From: Coprinopsis marcescibilis
Lineage: Eukaryota; Basidiomycota; Agaricomycetes; Agaricales; Psathyrellaceae
Direction: 5' to 3'
Length of the DNA: 64,000 nt
Assembly (NCBI GenBank): GCA_004369085.1
Contig: ML210199.1
Coordinates: 1 to 64,000, forward strand
Below the pieces are notes generated by a model, which did no database searches, had not been told where the DNA came from, and saw nothing but the letters and a program-made list of their open reading frames with translations. The stretch's first letter is position 1; each line of letters opens with the position of its first letter. Below are positions 1-11,974 of this stretch, in pieces. A program made the position numbers and the translations under genes.

Positions 1-1071
1 TGGTTGGGCTGGGCCAGGGGTGGACGGCTGCGACTTGTGATGACTTACTTACGTTTATGAAGTTAATGAACCTTTCCTTTGCCCTCTTTATGCTTATTTT
101 ACAATCGAGACTTTTATGCTCAAGTTGGAGATACGTCTGTGTTTAAACTATGTTTACATCAGTTCAAGGTGAAATGATCAGTAAGGGCACAGTGTAGGTT
201 CTTGAATTCACGCTATGACGCGGAACTCACTCATTGCCCGATCCGTCTACGAGACGATTGCCCGGCCCCACACATGCTACAAGCACACAAGCCCTTTATG
301 TTTCACCCCAACTTCCGAGTCACTCTGTACAACGACGAGGCAACGACCGTACTGTTCACGAACATCTTTTCAATTACCCACCCACCCCTTTTCGCCTAAA
401 ATTTAGATACACCTCGCCTCCACATCATGCCAACCCAATACATCCACACCTATTTAATGAACTTTCGCTTCGCCCTCTTTATAGCGCTTATTTACAATCG
501 AGACTTTTCTTTTCAAGTTGGAGATACGAGAGTTTATTTTCAGACACGCGGGGTTTGGCTGGGCGCTCGTATGTTTGCTTGGCGTGCACCGATCATAAAA
601 CACGCGACGCGTGCTAATTTGAGCGCGTCGCGGCGGCTCTTTCAATGTCCAGTTGGCTATAAGCGCTGAGCCTCCTCTTATTTCTTCACGATTCACTATT
701 TTTTGTCTCCCCGTGTTATACAACGCTCAGATGAATCTCTGTGATCTTCCGAAATTCGATGGTAAAAGAGAGGCCACTAGTGACTTTTGCGTTCAGAGCG
801 AACTTTTTTTATTAACATCGATGTCAAGGCAACAGAAAACGAAAGAGTGTATTTGGTATTAACTAAAGATTACGGAGATATGTACTAGTGGCGTATTAAT
901 GAGTTATGGATTATGAATTATGGATTATATTTGAAATTAGTGGAGCAGAGGCGTGAGCCAGGGCAGGAGGTGTATGGTAAGGGAAAAAGAAAAGGGAAAT
1001 CTAACAGCAGCACACTGGAGAGTGATCGTTTTCATCTGTATGATAATGGAAGGTATCCATGGGTGACGCGT
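1..1071. repeat. Non-coding stretch with a diverged direct repeat (about 80 bp, two copies)
   Basis: I see no convincing gene here. Two diverged copies of a segment of about 80 bp lie in the same orientation at roughly 67-145 and 458-535. Both share a core around TTTACAATCGAGACTTT followed by CAAGTTGGAGATACG. The spacing of about 390 bp and the interspersed substitutions suggest an old direct duplication or two remnants of one dispersed element. The origin is unknown. Confidence 0.5.
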
Positions 1072-1790
1072 TTATCGTCTGTCGATAGCGACATCCGCCT
1101 GCCAGACATCTTCAAAGACGTTATGAAGCCCGACGAGCACGAGGTGCTCGTACTGGATTCCACCTGGTGCGATGATGTACTCGCCCGCTGTGGGGGACTG
1201 GCTTCGAGCAAGCTAGGAAAGTAAGGAAGTCAATATGAATCTCTATGCAGGTGTGGGGAAGATGGACTAACCTCCACGAAGCGAGAGAAGTTCTGCGCGA
1301 TGAGCAGGGCGAGGTGAGCGCGGGTGATTGGGCCAGTAGGCGCGTTCAACTCGATGACGCGGGCCCAATCGACGTGGGTGTATCCCGGCCACTAGAAGGA
1401 ACAGCAAGTCAGTAAAGGCATAAGCGAGTATAAAAGGTCACATACCATAATCCGGAGTGTGATCTGCTTCAAGCCAGTTGAAGCCATAACAGCGTCGGTA
1501 GCGCCCGCCAATAGTTGGCCGATAGCGGGGACGCTGCGCGTGCTGAGATCGCGCATCAGGACGCCCTGCTTAGCGTACCCGATGAGGTCGAAGGAGACCG
1601 GGGCGAGGTGCAAGTTGGATGTGGCGGTCGCGGCCCTCCACTTGGATGCGGGGACATAGGCGGTCTGCGGCAGCCATCGACGGAAGGGAGACTGGAAGCC
1701 CTGGCTGGGCTGCGAGACCGCTCCAGAAAGACTGCTGTAAGTGGAGTACTGGGAGCTCAAGACGGGAACATGGATAGAGTTGTGGGCCAT
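1072..1790 (-). CDS. Hypothetical 201-aa Agaricomycete protein, copy 1
   Basis: I do not recognise a named domain. The model has three exons (1790-1446, 1391-1272, 1212-1072) joined by GT-AG introns of 54 and 59 bp, both phase 0, ending in TAA, giving 201 residues. The strongest support is the paralogue at 8430-9148, which has exactly the same exon lengths (345, 120, 141 nt) and most of the same residues. There is no signal peptide or membrane segment. The N-terminus carries SIHVPVLSSQYSTYSSLSGA, the middle QLLAGATDAVMASTGLKQIT, and the end LVGLHNVFEDVWQADVAIDR. Conservation of frame and splice sites in both copies points to selection on the protein. Function is unknown, and the protein is probably cytoplasmic. 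Confidence 0.8.
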
Positions 1791-3424
1791 TTTGTAAGGT
1801 ATGAGTTGTGGGGATCGTTGGGATTGGGATTATGGGGGTTATGGTTGGTTGGGCTGTCAGTTGGGATTGCTGCTGCAGGGAAACTGGTGAACTGAGGAAC
1901 TTACCTCGACGTTGGGCAGGTTTTATAGCGAGCTCTGTGGACTTTGCTCGCTTGTGCTAGCCATTCAGAACATGGAAAGCAAAGAGCTCTTAGTCTTTTG
2001 CCATTGAGGGTTGTTTCCAATACGAGGGATACACTTTTTGATGAACTTGCGGCGCGCCCAGTCAGAATCAATGGGGACGCCATCAAAACTCGGCATGATG
2101 GGCCATTGTAGTCCGCCGGAATGGGCAACAGGCCATTCAGGCAAGAAACGTGGTCGAGTGTCGATAGCATTATAGACGGTTGAATGGGGGACACGTCTCC
2201 ATTGAGTATCCCGTTTGCTTGTCCCTAAGGCTTGTTCGTATGTCATGCTGCTGAAAGATGGAGATGTTGACTTGTTTTCGCTGTTGGGATTACTCCAACT
2301 TGGTATAGGACTAATCTGTAGACTATGGCATGTATTCTATGCTAACTGTCTTCAAATGTTGATAGTCATCCAGTGAGATGGGGAGAGAATCCTCTAATGT
2401 ATTGCAGTAGCGGAGCTCGGTGGCTTTGAGCTGCGAACATTTCCAGTCTCGCCAGTCGCGCTTTGCTTCAACACAAGGCCATCAAAAGGCCAACTTGTCA
2501 AAGGAACGAACGTCCTCCCATGTCGCATGTCCCATTCAGCGCAAGGCGCTCGCAACTGCTGTCTGTTTGCTCCTTCCTCATCAAAGCCCAAGCAACTCAA
2601 AAATCCGAATCATTCTCAGGCTGCACCGTTTCGACATTGGCATTGGTAATAAGTATGAGCCATAACTTATTTGTCCGGCCCTTTGACATGTAAGCAGGAT
2701 TACAACCAGTCTTCTATTTACTTCATAACTTTGCAACATTCCGCAGACGCCTTTGCGCGCGCTTGACGGATTTTCCCACGTTTCCATGATCTAATGGGGC
2801 TGAACGACTCACTGAACCCAAGCTTGGACAGAAAACGCTGTTGGAAGCGAGGGGCGTACGCGTATGTCGGGCACAGTAGCTGCTGCGATCCGATTATGAT
2901 GATCTATCAAACATCATAGAAGCCTCGTAAATCTATTTCTGGTACGGCCGATGCAACAGCCTCTCAAAGGCAAAACTGGAGGAATTTGGTTGGTTGTGTG
3001 GATTAGGCGCATGCGTACACTCTACGCGTGGCAGGTCGGCACAGCATGGTTCGACTCAGAATGACGATATGCTGTAACCTTGGAGGTAGACTGCATTGGG
3101 GATCAGCCGGCATCTTTGGGCGCTTGTATTACGATGACTTGATTAGTATGTTGCTTACTCTTTCGAAGCTTCTTGCCAATAGCTACTTGTTGAGTTTAGG
3201 TGCCAAATCTATGTCGCATCTGTGGTCTCGTAACCCAATGGGATAGACGGTGATTTGCAATTTGGTCGAAATTTACGGTTCAGGATCCTGTCAAGACGCG
3301 CACGTGCCATAGGGTGCTCTGGTATAAAGACAAGCCCGAGTTGTAGCTGGATAACCAGGCTTCTGAGACCTACAGAACTTCCTACTCTTTGACCCTTTAG
3401 CTTCTCTGCTACTCAACACTCAAC
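1791..3424. other. Intergenic region: upstream part of the segmental duplication, then UPO-1 promoter
   Basis: From 1791 to about 2200 the sequence resembles the region upstream of copy 2 (9149 to about 9550). Shared blocks lie around 1890-1990 and 2140-2190, for example GTGGTCGAGTGTC followed by TTGAATGGGG. This places the edge of the duplicated segment several hundred bases beyond the coding part. From about 2200 to 3300 I see no gene or repeat. Confidence 0.55.
3323..3328 (+). promoter_or_regulatory. TATA box of UPO-1
   Basis: TATAAA in the context GGTATAAAGA lies 102 bp upstream of the start codon of UPO-1, a usual distance for a strongly expressed secreted fungal enzyme. Confidence 0.55.
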
Positions 3425-4828
3425 ATGTCTCTCAAGAAGCTGTCTGTCTTGCTCATTGCACTCGCCACCGCCGCCGACGTCCTCGCCATCCCGCAATACG
3501 CCACCCTTGCTGGCTTGACCGAGAGACAGCTTGCGGAGGTCGTCCCACAGATGAATGCCAAGATCCCGCCGGCGCCTCCTGGGCCGCTTAGATTTGGAGG
3601 CCTCAAGCTCGTGGACGACAGGGACCATCCTTGGAGGCCTCTCAGGGATGGCGACATTCGCGGTCCCTGCCCAGGCCTCAACACTCTCGCGTCGCATGGG
3701 GTGAGTTGCACATCTATTCTCATTACCATAATGTAGCACCAGAATTCTGATTGAACATGGTCATTATGTAGTATCTGCCCAGGGACGGCGTCGCGACACC
3801 AACCCAGATCATAAACGCTGCTCAGGAAGGTACTCTTCACACACTTACTTTTCTACCTCCAAGTGCACCTGATTGACGGTAACCTGTGTAGGACTCAACC
3901 TTATTAATCAGGGAGCAAAGCTGGCGACGTACGCCGCGCTGCTTCTGGAAGGGAACGTCGTTACGAATCTCCTGAGCATTGGAGGGAAGACTCATCGTAC
4001 TGGGCCTGATCCTCCCAGCCCTGCCTCGGTTGGTGGTCTCAGCCATCACGGTACCTTTGAAGGTGACGCCAGTACCACTCGAGGTATGTCCAAATTCTCT
4101 GGAGCTTAACCGTCGCCTCCTGATGGCGTTCCCCGACTATTAGGTGACGCCTTCTTCGGAGACAACCACAGCTTCAATCAGACTCTATTCGACCAGGTAA
4201 GCTCCCGGAACCCATTCATACACGCCCGACGCACATCGCTGACCCGGCAACCCACTTCACACAGTTCGTCGACTTCAGCAACCGCTTCGGCAATGGCTAC
4301 TACAACTACACAGTTGGAGGCGAGCTCCGCTTCCACCGCATCCAAGACTCCATCGCCACAAACCCAGAATTCGACCTTCGAGGTTTCCGACACAGCACTG
4401 CATTCGGCGAATCCGCGTTCATTGCCAACAATTTTGTCGACGGACGCAAGACTGGAGCTGAAGCGCACCAACTCGATATGGACTCGGCGCTCAGCTTCTT
4501 CAGGGACATGCGTTTCCCACGCGGTTTCCATAGGGCTGCACAACCTGGCGGAGGGGAGGGCGTGGATGTCATTTTCAATGCCCACCCATTGCAGCCTGGA
4601 CATAACGTCGGGGGTGTGAATAACTATGTGGTTGATACCAGTCGGGGCTCGCTGTTCGATCAGTGCGGGATCTACACTTATATGGTGAACACCACTATCA
4701 GGGACTTGTATCCCAACCCGACTGGTGTGTTGCGCAGGAACTTGAACATCAATTTGGATTTCCTCTATGAGGCGTTTGGGTTTACTTCTGCCGATTGCCC
4801 CCAAGTCCGCCCTTTTGGTCGTAACTAG
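3425..4828 (+). CDS. Unspecific peroxygenase (long type, heme-thiolate), UPO-1
   Basis: Secreted heme-thiolate peroxygenase of the chloroperoxidase superfamily; the family uses hydrogen peroxide to oxyfunctionalise aromatic and aliphatic substrates outside the cell. Five exons (3425-3700, 3772-3829, 3892-4083, 4144-4196, 4265-4828) give 380 residues, the usual length of long UPOs. A signal peptide begins MSLKKLSVLLIALATAADVLA. GPCPGLNTLASHG supplies the proximal heme ligand Cys82. FEGDAS (Glu168-Gly-Asp170, Ser172) is the magnesium-site motif, and RHSTAFGE supplies the acid-base pair Arg235 and Glu242, seven residues apart as in characterised long UPOs. A C-terminal Cys pair (DQC and DCPQV) fits the family disulfide. 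Exon structure is identical to UPO-2 at 22282. All key residues are intact, so the enzyme is expected to be active. Confidence 0.95.
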
Positions 4829-6450
4829 ATTTTCTTTATTTGCATGGTCGTCGTCTCTGACGATTTATGGTTGAATATCTCTGTGCTACTTCATTAGTTA
4901 TCACTCCACCTGTTATGCTACGGTTATGGAGAATACGATTGTTGTTTCCGCTGTATTTGAGCTTCATCACTCTCAACGACGTCTGCTTGAGATGTCCTTT
5001 ACTGATCTTGTAAGGGCGCCATACTCCACAACATCAGTCAGCCAGACCTACAATGTAAATTCCTTCGTTATTAATATTAGATACCTATCATCCTGATGGT
5101 CTTAATGGGATTTGATCGGGCTTATCATCGTTTGAAAATTTAGTGATTAAGCGCCGGAGATTGTATGGCTCCCGGACCGATTTCTCAAAGTACGCTTCTT
5201 TACCTTACAAATCCCACAGGCCATGCCGTATCACGAACGATTCGAGCATCCATCTGACCAATCCGAGATCGCGAATTTGATCAGCACAAAGGTTAAACAT
5301 TCTGTCAACTTTGCGACATGCTAATGGCAATGCGATTTCTGTCTCTCAGACCACAATCTTACATGTGCATGTGACGTCTCACTAGTTTATACAAGCTCAC
5401 GCAGCCAGATGTGTTAGTAAGATGAATCTCGTTGTCTGAGAATCAGGCTGATACAACTTACGCGACTATTCTCTTAGAACTTTGCGTGCAAAAGTTAGTC
5501 AGCCGCGTCTTATATACCATGTGCCACCTCAGCTTCCACAGTCTACAAACAGTACGATCCTGCAAGGGAGTGGAGCCTGGACACAAATCTGGACACTGAA
5601 ATCTGGGGAAGATTAGATTATGTAGATTGTCTGTTTTTATTTGATTCCAAGGCTCCCGCCTGCCTACCTGCTTAATCATGCGAGTCTCGGCGTTGCCGAG
5701 CTCGCCACCTTGCTTTCGCGAAGCAGTTTATAAAGAAAAATTTACTGGCATTCTCTACGTCGTACAAATAAGCACAAAGGATCATCGATCATCTTCAGGA
5801 ACATCGTGTTTGTTGGGGGCTGGACAATGGGGGTTTCAAATGCCCAACTCTCGGTAGGTTCAATTACCGACAAAATGACAATGTCCGCTGAGAAGAACTT
5901 GTTATCAACGTTATCTTGATCTTTTTTCCAGCTGCGAAGAGAAAACAAAATTGGAATGGTTGCTCCCTGCAACTTCTAGCGATACTTTGGCGATACTCAT
6001 GCGGACTGGATGAGCTTGCAATGCATGCCGTAATCGGATTGAGGATGTGTATCTTTGATTTCCAACTCTTCGCGACCCTCGCTAGACACTTGCCAATTTG
6101 AAGGGGCAGGGTGTGAGGTTGGTGTGAGGAGATATAAGGTGCTGGTGATGATTATGTAATGTTTGTAGTTGTATGCGCGATTGTTGGTTTGATCATTTCG
6201 GCGCATACTGTAAAACCTTGCTTGCGAAAGCAAGGTAATCACTCGTGCATAACTCAATATAATGTTCCTGTGTACTGCGCGTGGTGAACTGAAAACCAGG
6301 CTACAATAGTAATACCCATACAGGTCTAGATTCCATCGACACGATGTTAAAATATATATTTGTTGGTTAAATTTTGAATTATACAGTTGGATGCCTCCGT
6401 TATCGCTTTCGTTATCGGAGAGCAGAAACAGATTATATGGATGGAGAGGG
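4829..6450. other. Intergenic region without a recognisable gene
   Basis: About 1.6 kb between two converging genes. It holds the 3' ends of UPO-1 and the membrane protein and an AT-rich part around 6100-6400. Short open frames on both strands lack splice partners or recognisable domains. I see no repeat. Confidence 0.5.
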
Positions 6451-7740
6451 TCAGAAAGATTTGTTGGGGCCTGGATGGTAGACCTGATTGTCCGAGCCAT
6501 CCGTCATTGCCATGAGATGTGCATAATAACTCGAGCCATGCGTCTGACTGCTCGCGTTCCCATAGCTGTCACGATAACTGTCCAATCCGTCCGGTGTTGG
6601 GCTGAAGTATGGTGGTGGATAAGACTGGGCGACTGGGGCCATCGTTTGAGGCTGATGATAATTAGGGGCGGTTGCGTTGAAGTTGGGAGCGCTATATCCA
6701 GGGTAAGATGTCGCTGGGCCAGCTGGTGGATGGGGTGAGGGCTGTTGGTACATCTGATTTGACAACACGCTATGGCGATTGTCGGTGTATGCACCAAACG
6801 TTGAGTCCGGCTGTGGGTACCTTTGTGAACGTCGCTTCTTCAGCCATCGCGAGATGAGCAGTATGACAACTGCAAGGAGGATGGCACTGACTATCGCCAG
6901 CACTATGCCGACAATCATCGCCGTGGATGGACCTGTCCCGCTGTTTTCCGACCCGGAGGACTCAGGTCGCCCTCCTGCCGAGGTCTCGATCCCAGGCGGT
7001 ACACCATTTGTGTCAGAATGAGATTGAGCTGGCGGCAATCCTGAGCTGGAGCTCGGAAGAATTGACGAGCCAGCGCCTTGACTAGACGATGATAACAATG
7101 AAGAAGATGATGTTGATGACAGTGATGATGATGGATCCTCTAGTAGTTGCGTATAGCTTTATAGAATGTATGAGTGTCTTCCCAAATTCGTCACCAACCA
7201 TGGAAGAGCGCACTCACACGAAGTAGTCTACAACTGCAACATCGTATCCTGGGGGAACAGATACCCGAATAGTGTGCTCCTGATTCGGCAGCCCAACAGC
7301 CCACGCCAAAATGTTTGCTCTTATCGTCGGGTACACGCTTTCAGTGGGTGCCGCCCCATGATCCTGTTGGTCGATGGTGGACAAGGGGCCGCCATTTATA
7401 CTTAGGCCAGTTGCCACCCGATATGGCCACTGAGCAGAGTAGTAAAAGAATGCAACCCCTGTAAACTCGTGAAAAGATCAACTTCGGCAAACACGGAAAG
7501 CATACCTGTGAATGTGAATGTGGCGTATGCCGATAGATCGTTCGTGACCATGTGTGCTCTGCCCACCCCGGCGTCCCATTCCCCTGGATCGGTCAACCTC
7601 CAGCTCGAGCTCGGCACGTAGGTGATCATCGAGCTCTGGTCGTCTACGGAAACATTACGAAAGGTCTGAGCAGACACCTGCGCAATGGTCAGCCACCCCA
7701 AGAGGAAGAGTGTCGCGGAGGCCAGTGTGTGATCAGACAT
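6451..7740 (-). CDS. Secretory single-pass membrane protein with Ser-rich stalk
   Basis: Three exons (7740-7506, 7458-7218, 7156-6451) give 393 residues. The N-terminus has a signal peptide (hydrophobic TLFLLGWLTIAQVSAQ), then an ectodomain with VSVDDQSSMITYVPSSSW typical of many Agaricomycete surface proteins, then a Ser/Thr-rich stalk. One membrane helix follows (AMIVGIVLAIVSAILLAVVI) with a basic stop-transfer LKKRRSQR and a Pro/Tyr/Gln-rich cytoplasmic tail of about 150 residues. The layout resembles fungal SKG6/AXL2-like wall-sensor proteins, but I do not see a defined sensor domain. The third exon begins VYTQLLEDPSSSS, which fixes the acceptor by frame. Role unknown; surface sensing or adhesion is a guess. 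Confidence 0.8.
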
Positions 7741-8429
7741 CAGCGAAAGAGGGGAGGGAAGGGAACCATCAACATCGTTGAGAAGTTCGTTCGCTTTTGT
7801 CTAGCTCACGTCGTGGCGCTTAAACGAGGTCACCTGTTCCAGCCTTGGCGAACCAACCCGATGCAGCTCACAACTGTCTATAGTTTGATTGAGTGACAGG
7901 AGGCTACACTACGCACCACACAATAGCGAACTCACGCAACACCCTTTTGAATAGGATGAGATCAGCAAGTAGATTAACCCTACCAGTAACTCGACCTCAA
8001 GTCCCAAGATTCTCGAGTAGAAAAAGGGGTTTAAAGAAAGGTCAACTGGAAGATGGTGCCCGATGTATCCGGGCGGGCGTCCACTATGCTGTCATCCCCA
8101 CCTGTCACTTGAGGTGCAATCCAATAACGGTAAGTTGGCGGTGCCTCGTTTGTGATGAGCACCTTGTAAAATAACCTCGGGTCGAGCCGCGAGCGCTTAC
8201 TGTCATTTTTAACTTGATGGAAATCAATCACCTCGCCCATGCCCTATATGGGGAGCAGATCTGTCAAAAAAGGGAAGTGGATAATATTAGAGATTATAAA
8301 AGTAAGTGGCGTAACGGATTAAGGATACAATTAGGGAAGAGGACTTGTACGGCAGCGAATTATAAAAAGAAAAGAAGAGAGAATCTGAATCTATAAATTC
8401 AAGTGATACGTAAAGCAGCTATGCAGTGC
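7741..8429. other. Intergenic region with one possible small exon (8031-8240, minus)
   Basis: Mostly promoter sequence of the upstream membrane protein and 3' flank of the 201-aa copy 2. A minus-strand frame at 8031-8240 encodes 69 residues with a protein-like stretch (YRYWIAPQVTGGDDSIVDA and SGTIFQLTF). It could be an exon of a small beta-rich protein or a relic. I find no matching second exon, so I do not call a gene. Confidence 0.25.
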
Positions 8430-9148
8430 TCAGCGTCTGTCGATAGCAATATCCGCCTGCCAGACGTCCTCGAAAACGTTATGAAGGCCGACGAGCACAA
8501 GGTGCTCGTACTGGATTGCACCTGGCGCGATCACGTACTCGGCTGCTGTGGGTGACTGGGTTCGAGCAATCTGAGAAAGAAGTTATTATTAGAATCTCTA
8601 CGCAGAAGTGGGAAAGATGGACTAACCTCCATGAACCGAGCAAAGTTCTGTGCAATGAGCAAGGCAAGTTGAGCTCGGGTGATCGGGCCAGTCGGCGCGA
8701 TCAAGTCGATAACGCGAGACCAATCGACGTGGGTGTATCCCGGCCACTAGAAGAAAAGTGAGCGTCAGTGAAGCCTTATGCGAGCATAAAAAGGGTCACA
8801 TACCATGATTCGAAGTGTGATCTGCTTCAAGCCAGTTGAAGCCATCACGGCGTCGTTAGCGCCCGCCAAGAGTTGGCCGATGGCGGAGATATTGCGCGTG
8901 CTGAGATCTCGCATCATAATTCCTTGCTTCGAATACCCGATGACGTCGAAGGCGACAGGGGCGAGGTGCAAGTTGGAGGCAGCAGTCGCGTTTCTCCACT
9001 TGGATACTGGGACATAGGCGGTCTGCGGCAACCATCGGCGGAAAGTGGACTGGAAGGTGTGTCCAGGTTGGGAGACCGCTCCCGAGAGACTGCTATAGGT
9101 GGAGTACTGGGAGCTCAAGACAGGAACATGGATAGACATGTGGGCCAT
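8430..9148 (-). CDS. Hypothetical 201-aa Agaricomycete protein, copy 2
   Basis: Paralogue of the gene at 1072-1790. Three exons (9148-8804, 8746-8627, 8570-8430) with the same lengths, 345, 120 and 141 nt, and introns of 57 and 56 bp, ending in TGA. The product is again 201 residues. Differences are mostly conservative (for example GYSKQGIMMRDLSTR here against GYAKQGVLMRDLSTR in copy 1). An upstream in-frame extension to 9394 lacks conservation, so the start MAHMSIHVPVL at 9148, matching copy 1, was chosen. No signal peptide, membrane segment or named domain. Function unknown. Confidence 0.8.
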
Positions 9149-11974
9149 TTTCGTGTAGAGATTAGGAGTTGGGAGATTATGGGAGGTTGGGCTGTCAGTT
9201 GGGATGCTGCTACAGGGAAACTGTGTGGAACTGAAGAACTTACATCGACTTTGGATAGATTTTATATGGAACTGTGTGGCCTTTCTCCTCTTGCGCTGGC
9301 CATTCAGGACACAGAAAGCAAAGTCCCGCTTAGCCCTTCGCCATTGACGCAGCTTGCCTATGCGACAGCTTTGTTGGATGGGTGGCGCGCCCATTCAGAT
9401 TGGGACAAACGCTATGCGATCAAGAATGCCGCATGCCGACAGATGATGGCCCCCCATTGTGAATGTCGCCTCGTTGGGCACGTGGCTAAGAGGAAACAGA
9501 ACGTGGTCGAGTGTCAATGGCGTTTTAAAGGTTTGAATGGGGTCTATGCTGGTTCATGTTGCCATTGAGCCTCACAAAGCAAAGCGTTGATGGGGGCGGC
9601 AGATGTAAAAGCCGCAGAATGGGAAAATCGGCATAAGTATGCGCTTGTTGACCAGACTACCGGAGTGTAACCCGGATCAATGTAGTTAAATAAATTCCAC
9701 GATATATGTGTTGAGGATGATTCACTACGATTCCTGATTTTAGAGAGCCTCTAACTTTGATTCCAAAGTCTCGACGTCACTCGGGTTCGAACCAACAGGC
9801 CGATGGTTCAGAAATGTTCGCACGCTTTGACCACGATTCCGATTCGGATCATCGCCTCAAGCTAAAATCGAGAGGAACTGTATTTTCGTTCTTACGCCAT
9901 CATCGAGCCACCGCGTATTGGACTTTCTTTTCATTGCTCTCAATCGATTCTCTCTTAGTGAAGTGTGCAACGCAGTAGCGTCTTGTGCCTGACTGTCCAT
10001 CATGCTCATCCTTCATAAACCCAAAAGTCGAAGCTTCCAGGAAGAAGCTGAAGCGTATTCCTACCTTCCTGGAGGCCCCCAACTCGAGTTCTTCGACTTC
10101 CAGTCTCATAACTGTCGCTCTCTCTCCATACCGGCAATATTCAGGGATATGACCTCTATTCTTGCAGCTTCATCTGGGCTCCACTGGTCACATTGGATTC
10201 GTTCCAATCGGCCTCACGTTCGAAGCCGAGTCCACATGCGAAGAAAATCGTCGTGGGTACTCTGGTTAACCGAACTGGGGAGTAACCATCTCCCAATGTC
10301 ATCCCACTCTGTACTCTTTCAGGGAAACTATTTGTGGTTGGAACCATACACGATCGAGTTTTGTGGTCATTTCTTTTGCATTATCATCGTCCCCGGTGTT
10401 AGGGGAAAGAAAAGGCATGTGCATGGTAGTCGCAGTGTGTCGTTCAACTCCAACACGATACTCATCACGTTTCGGAGCGATAACTAAATATGCTCCGGAA
10501 CTCGTATTCCGATACTATCCTCATATGTGCAACCACTCGCAGCCAGGAAAGGACACCACCTGACCATGCTGCGTCACGAACTCCCTTCCAACCGTAACCA
10601 TCGTCTGCGCCGCAGGAGTCGTTTCTGACCCTGAAAGGATATGTGGGTCATTCAACACTCCTTGACCGTATTCATATAGAGTGTATTTTGGCCTGTTCCT
10701 AGTCCTAGTGGCTCAGGATGGAAATTTCGATTAGTGGAAGACGCCACTGTTGCCACTGCCTGAGATAGGTAGCCTTCTTGGTCAGTGAGGAAGCGAGAAG
10801 CTCGAGAAGGATTGCCTACCGCACCCATGAGCCGCGGTAAACGGGTAGCCTACGATATTACGGACTCCCCCATTGCGCCTGGCAATTGAATTGAGAAGTA
10901 TGCATAACGACGAACCCTCGTGACGCAGTGCGTAAGCGTGCCGAAAGCTACACTGCTGGTAGAGACGCTGGCAACACCGAGCACGCAAAGTCTATAACAA
11001 CTTTATCTGGACAGCTTCGGGCTGGCATTTGGGGTTAGAGTAGATTTGAACCTCCGACGCCGGGGACGAAGTTGACGAATTAACGCAATCTATCACATTA
11101 ATGTAGCGTAACCAAAGTGCTAACGCGGGACTGACGGGGAACATATGTCCGAGTACTGCCACGTAAGTATTTGCGCGTCCAGACTTCACAGAATGGTTTC
11201 GCGACGTGAAAAAAACACGACTCCAGCTACCTGCCAGCGCCCGGTGTCAAATTAACCTTGTAAATGTATTATCGGACGCGATTGCGGGAATCCAGCGGAT
11301 CAAAATGTCGGGGGCGTGTGCGTGAGAAGTCCCATCAATTTTACAGTCACACGGTTTCATATCTTGCCTGTGTTGTTGCCTTGTAAATCCCCGCACCGTT
11401 TCCGTTGCCTCGCTTCCAGAATGTCCATATGCAGGGAAGTAAAGGAGAATTTTGGCGGTGTTGCAGGTACGCAAAAGGCTTTCTCGCACAAGGACTAGCT
11501 GTCAGCTGACGCGGACATAAGTAGGGTAATTTACAGCGCAAATTGTGACTGGACTCACGCTGGCTTTAGCGGCCACGCATTCGCCGCGATGGACAAGGTC
11601 GTGAGCGATGGCTGGTATTCATCTTGAGGGTATAACGCTTGCCCGAGCCCAATTCAAACTTGGCGAGATGAAACAGCGCATCCGGTTAAGCCTGAAGCCA
11701 AGCTGGATTGGGGTGGAAGATGCTTCTAACCGCCCAAATATATTGCTATTAGGAGCAACTAGAGCAGCGACAAATGACGATACGGTCACCATGGGAGACC
11801 TGGGTATGTCCGCTTTCTGCTACAGCTTACTTGATGATGGCTTAACGTTGGTCACTCTGTCCAGCCTTTTCTCCGCTTTCGCCATTCCATCCGGTTTCAT
11901 TTGTCCATTCTTGTGCACCTTTATACAAGGACGGTTTCCGTTCCTCATCCCACCTGCTGAGCCTCCCTTCGATC
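9149..11974. other. Long intergenic region (2.8 kb) without a supported gene
   Basis: The first 400 bp (to about 9550) belong to the segmental duplication. Beyond that I see only scattered short frames. A minus-strand frame at 10156-10347 (GDGYSPVRLTRVPTTIFF) looks protein-like but has stops on both sides and no splice partner. A tRNA-like T-loop near 11035-11060 does not fold into a full tRNA. No tandem repeat or transposon end was found. Confidence 0.45.

Noticed and set aside
1965..2246. 93-codon minus frame upstream of the 201-aa copy 1
   Set aside because: The matching region upstream of copy 2 does not keep this frame open, so it is duplicated promoter DNA and not a gene.
4178..4804. 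208-codon minus-strand open frame
   Set aside because: Antisense shadow of the last exon of UPO-1; no protein-like features.
10156..10347. Protein-like minus frame (GDGYSPVRLTRVPTTIFF)
   Set aside because: Stops on both sides and no splice partner; kept only as a remark in the gap entry.
11030..11130. Possible tRNA on the minus strand (T-loop GGTTCAAATC, D-arm-like TAGC/GCTA)
   Set aside because: T-stem does not pair, the acceptor strands do not match when the D-arm is placed correctly, and the anticodon loop would be 14 nt.
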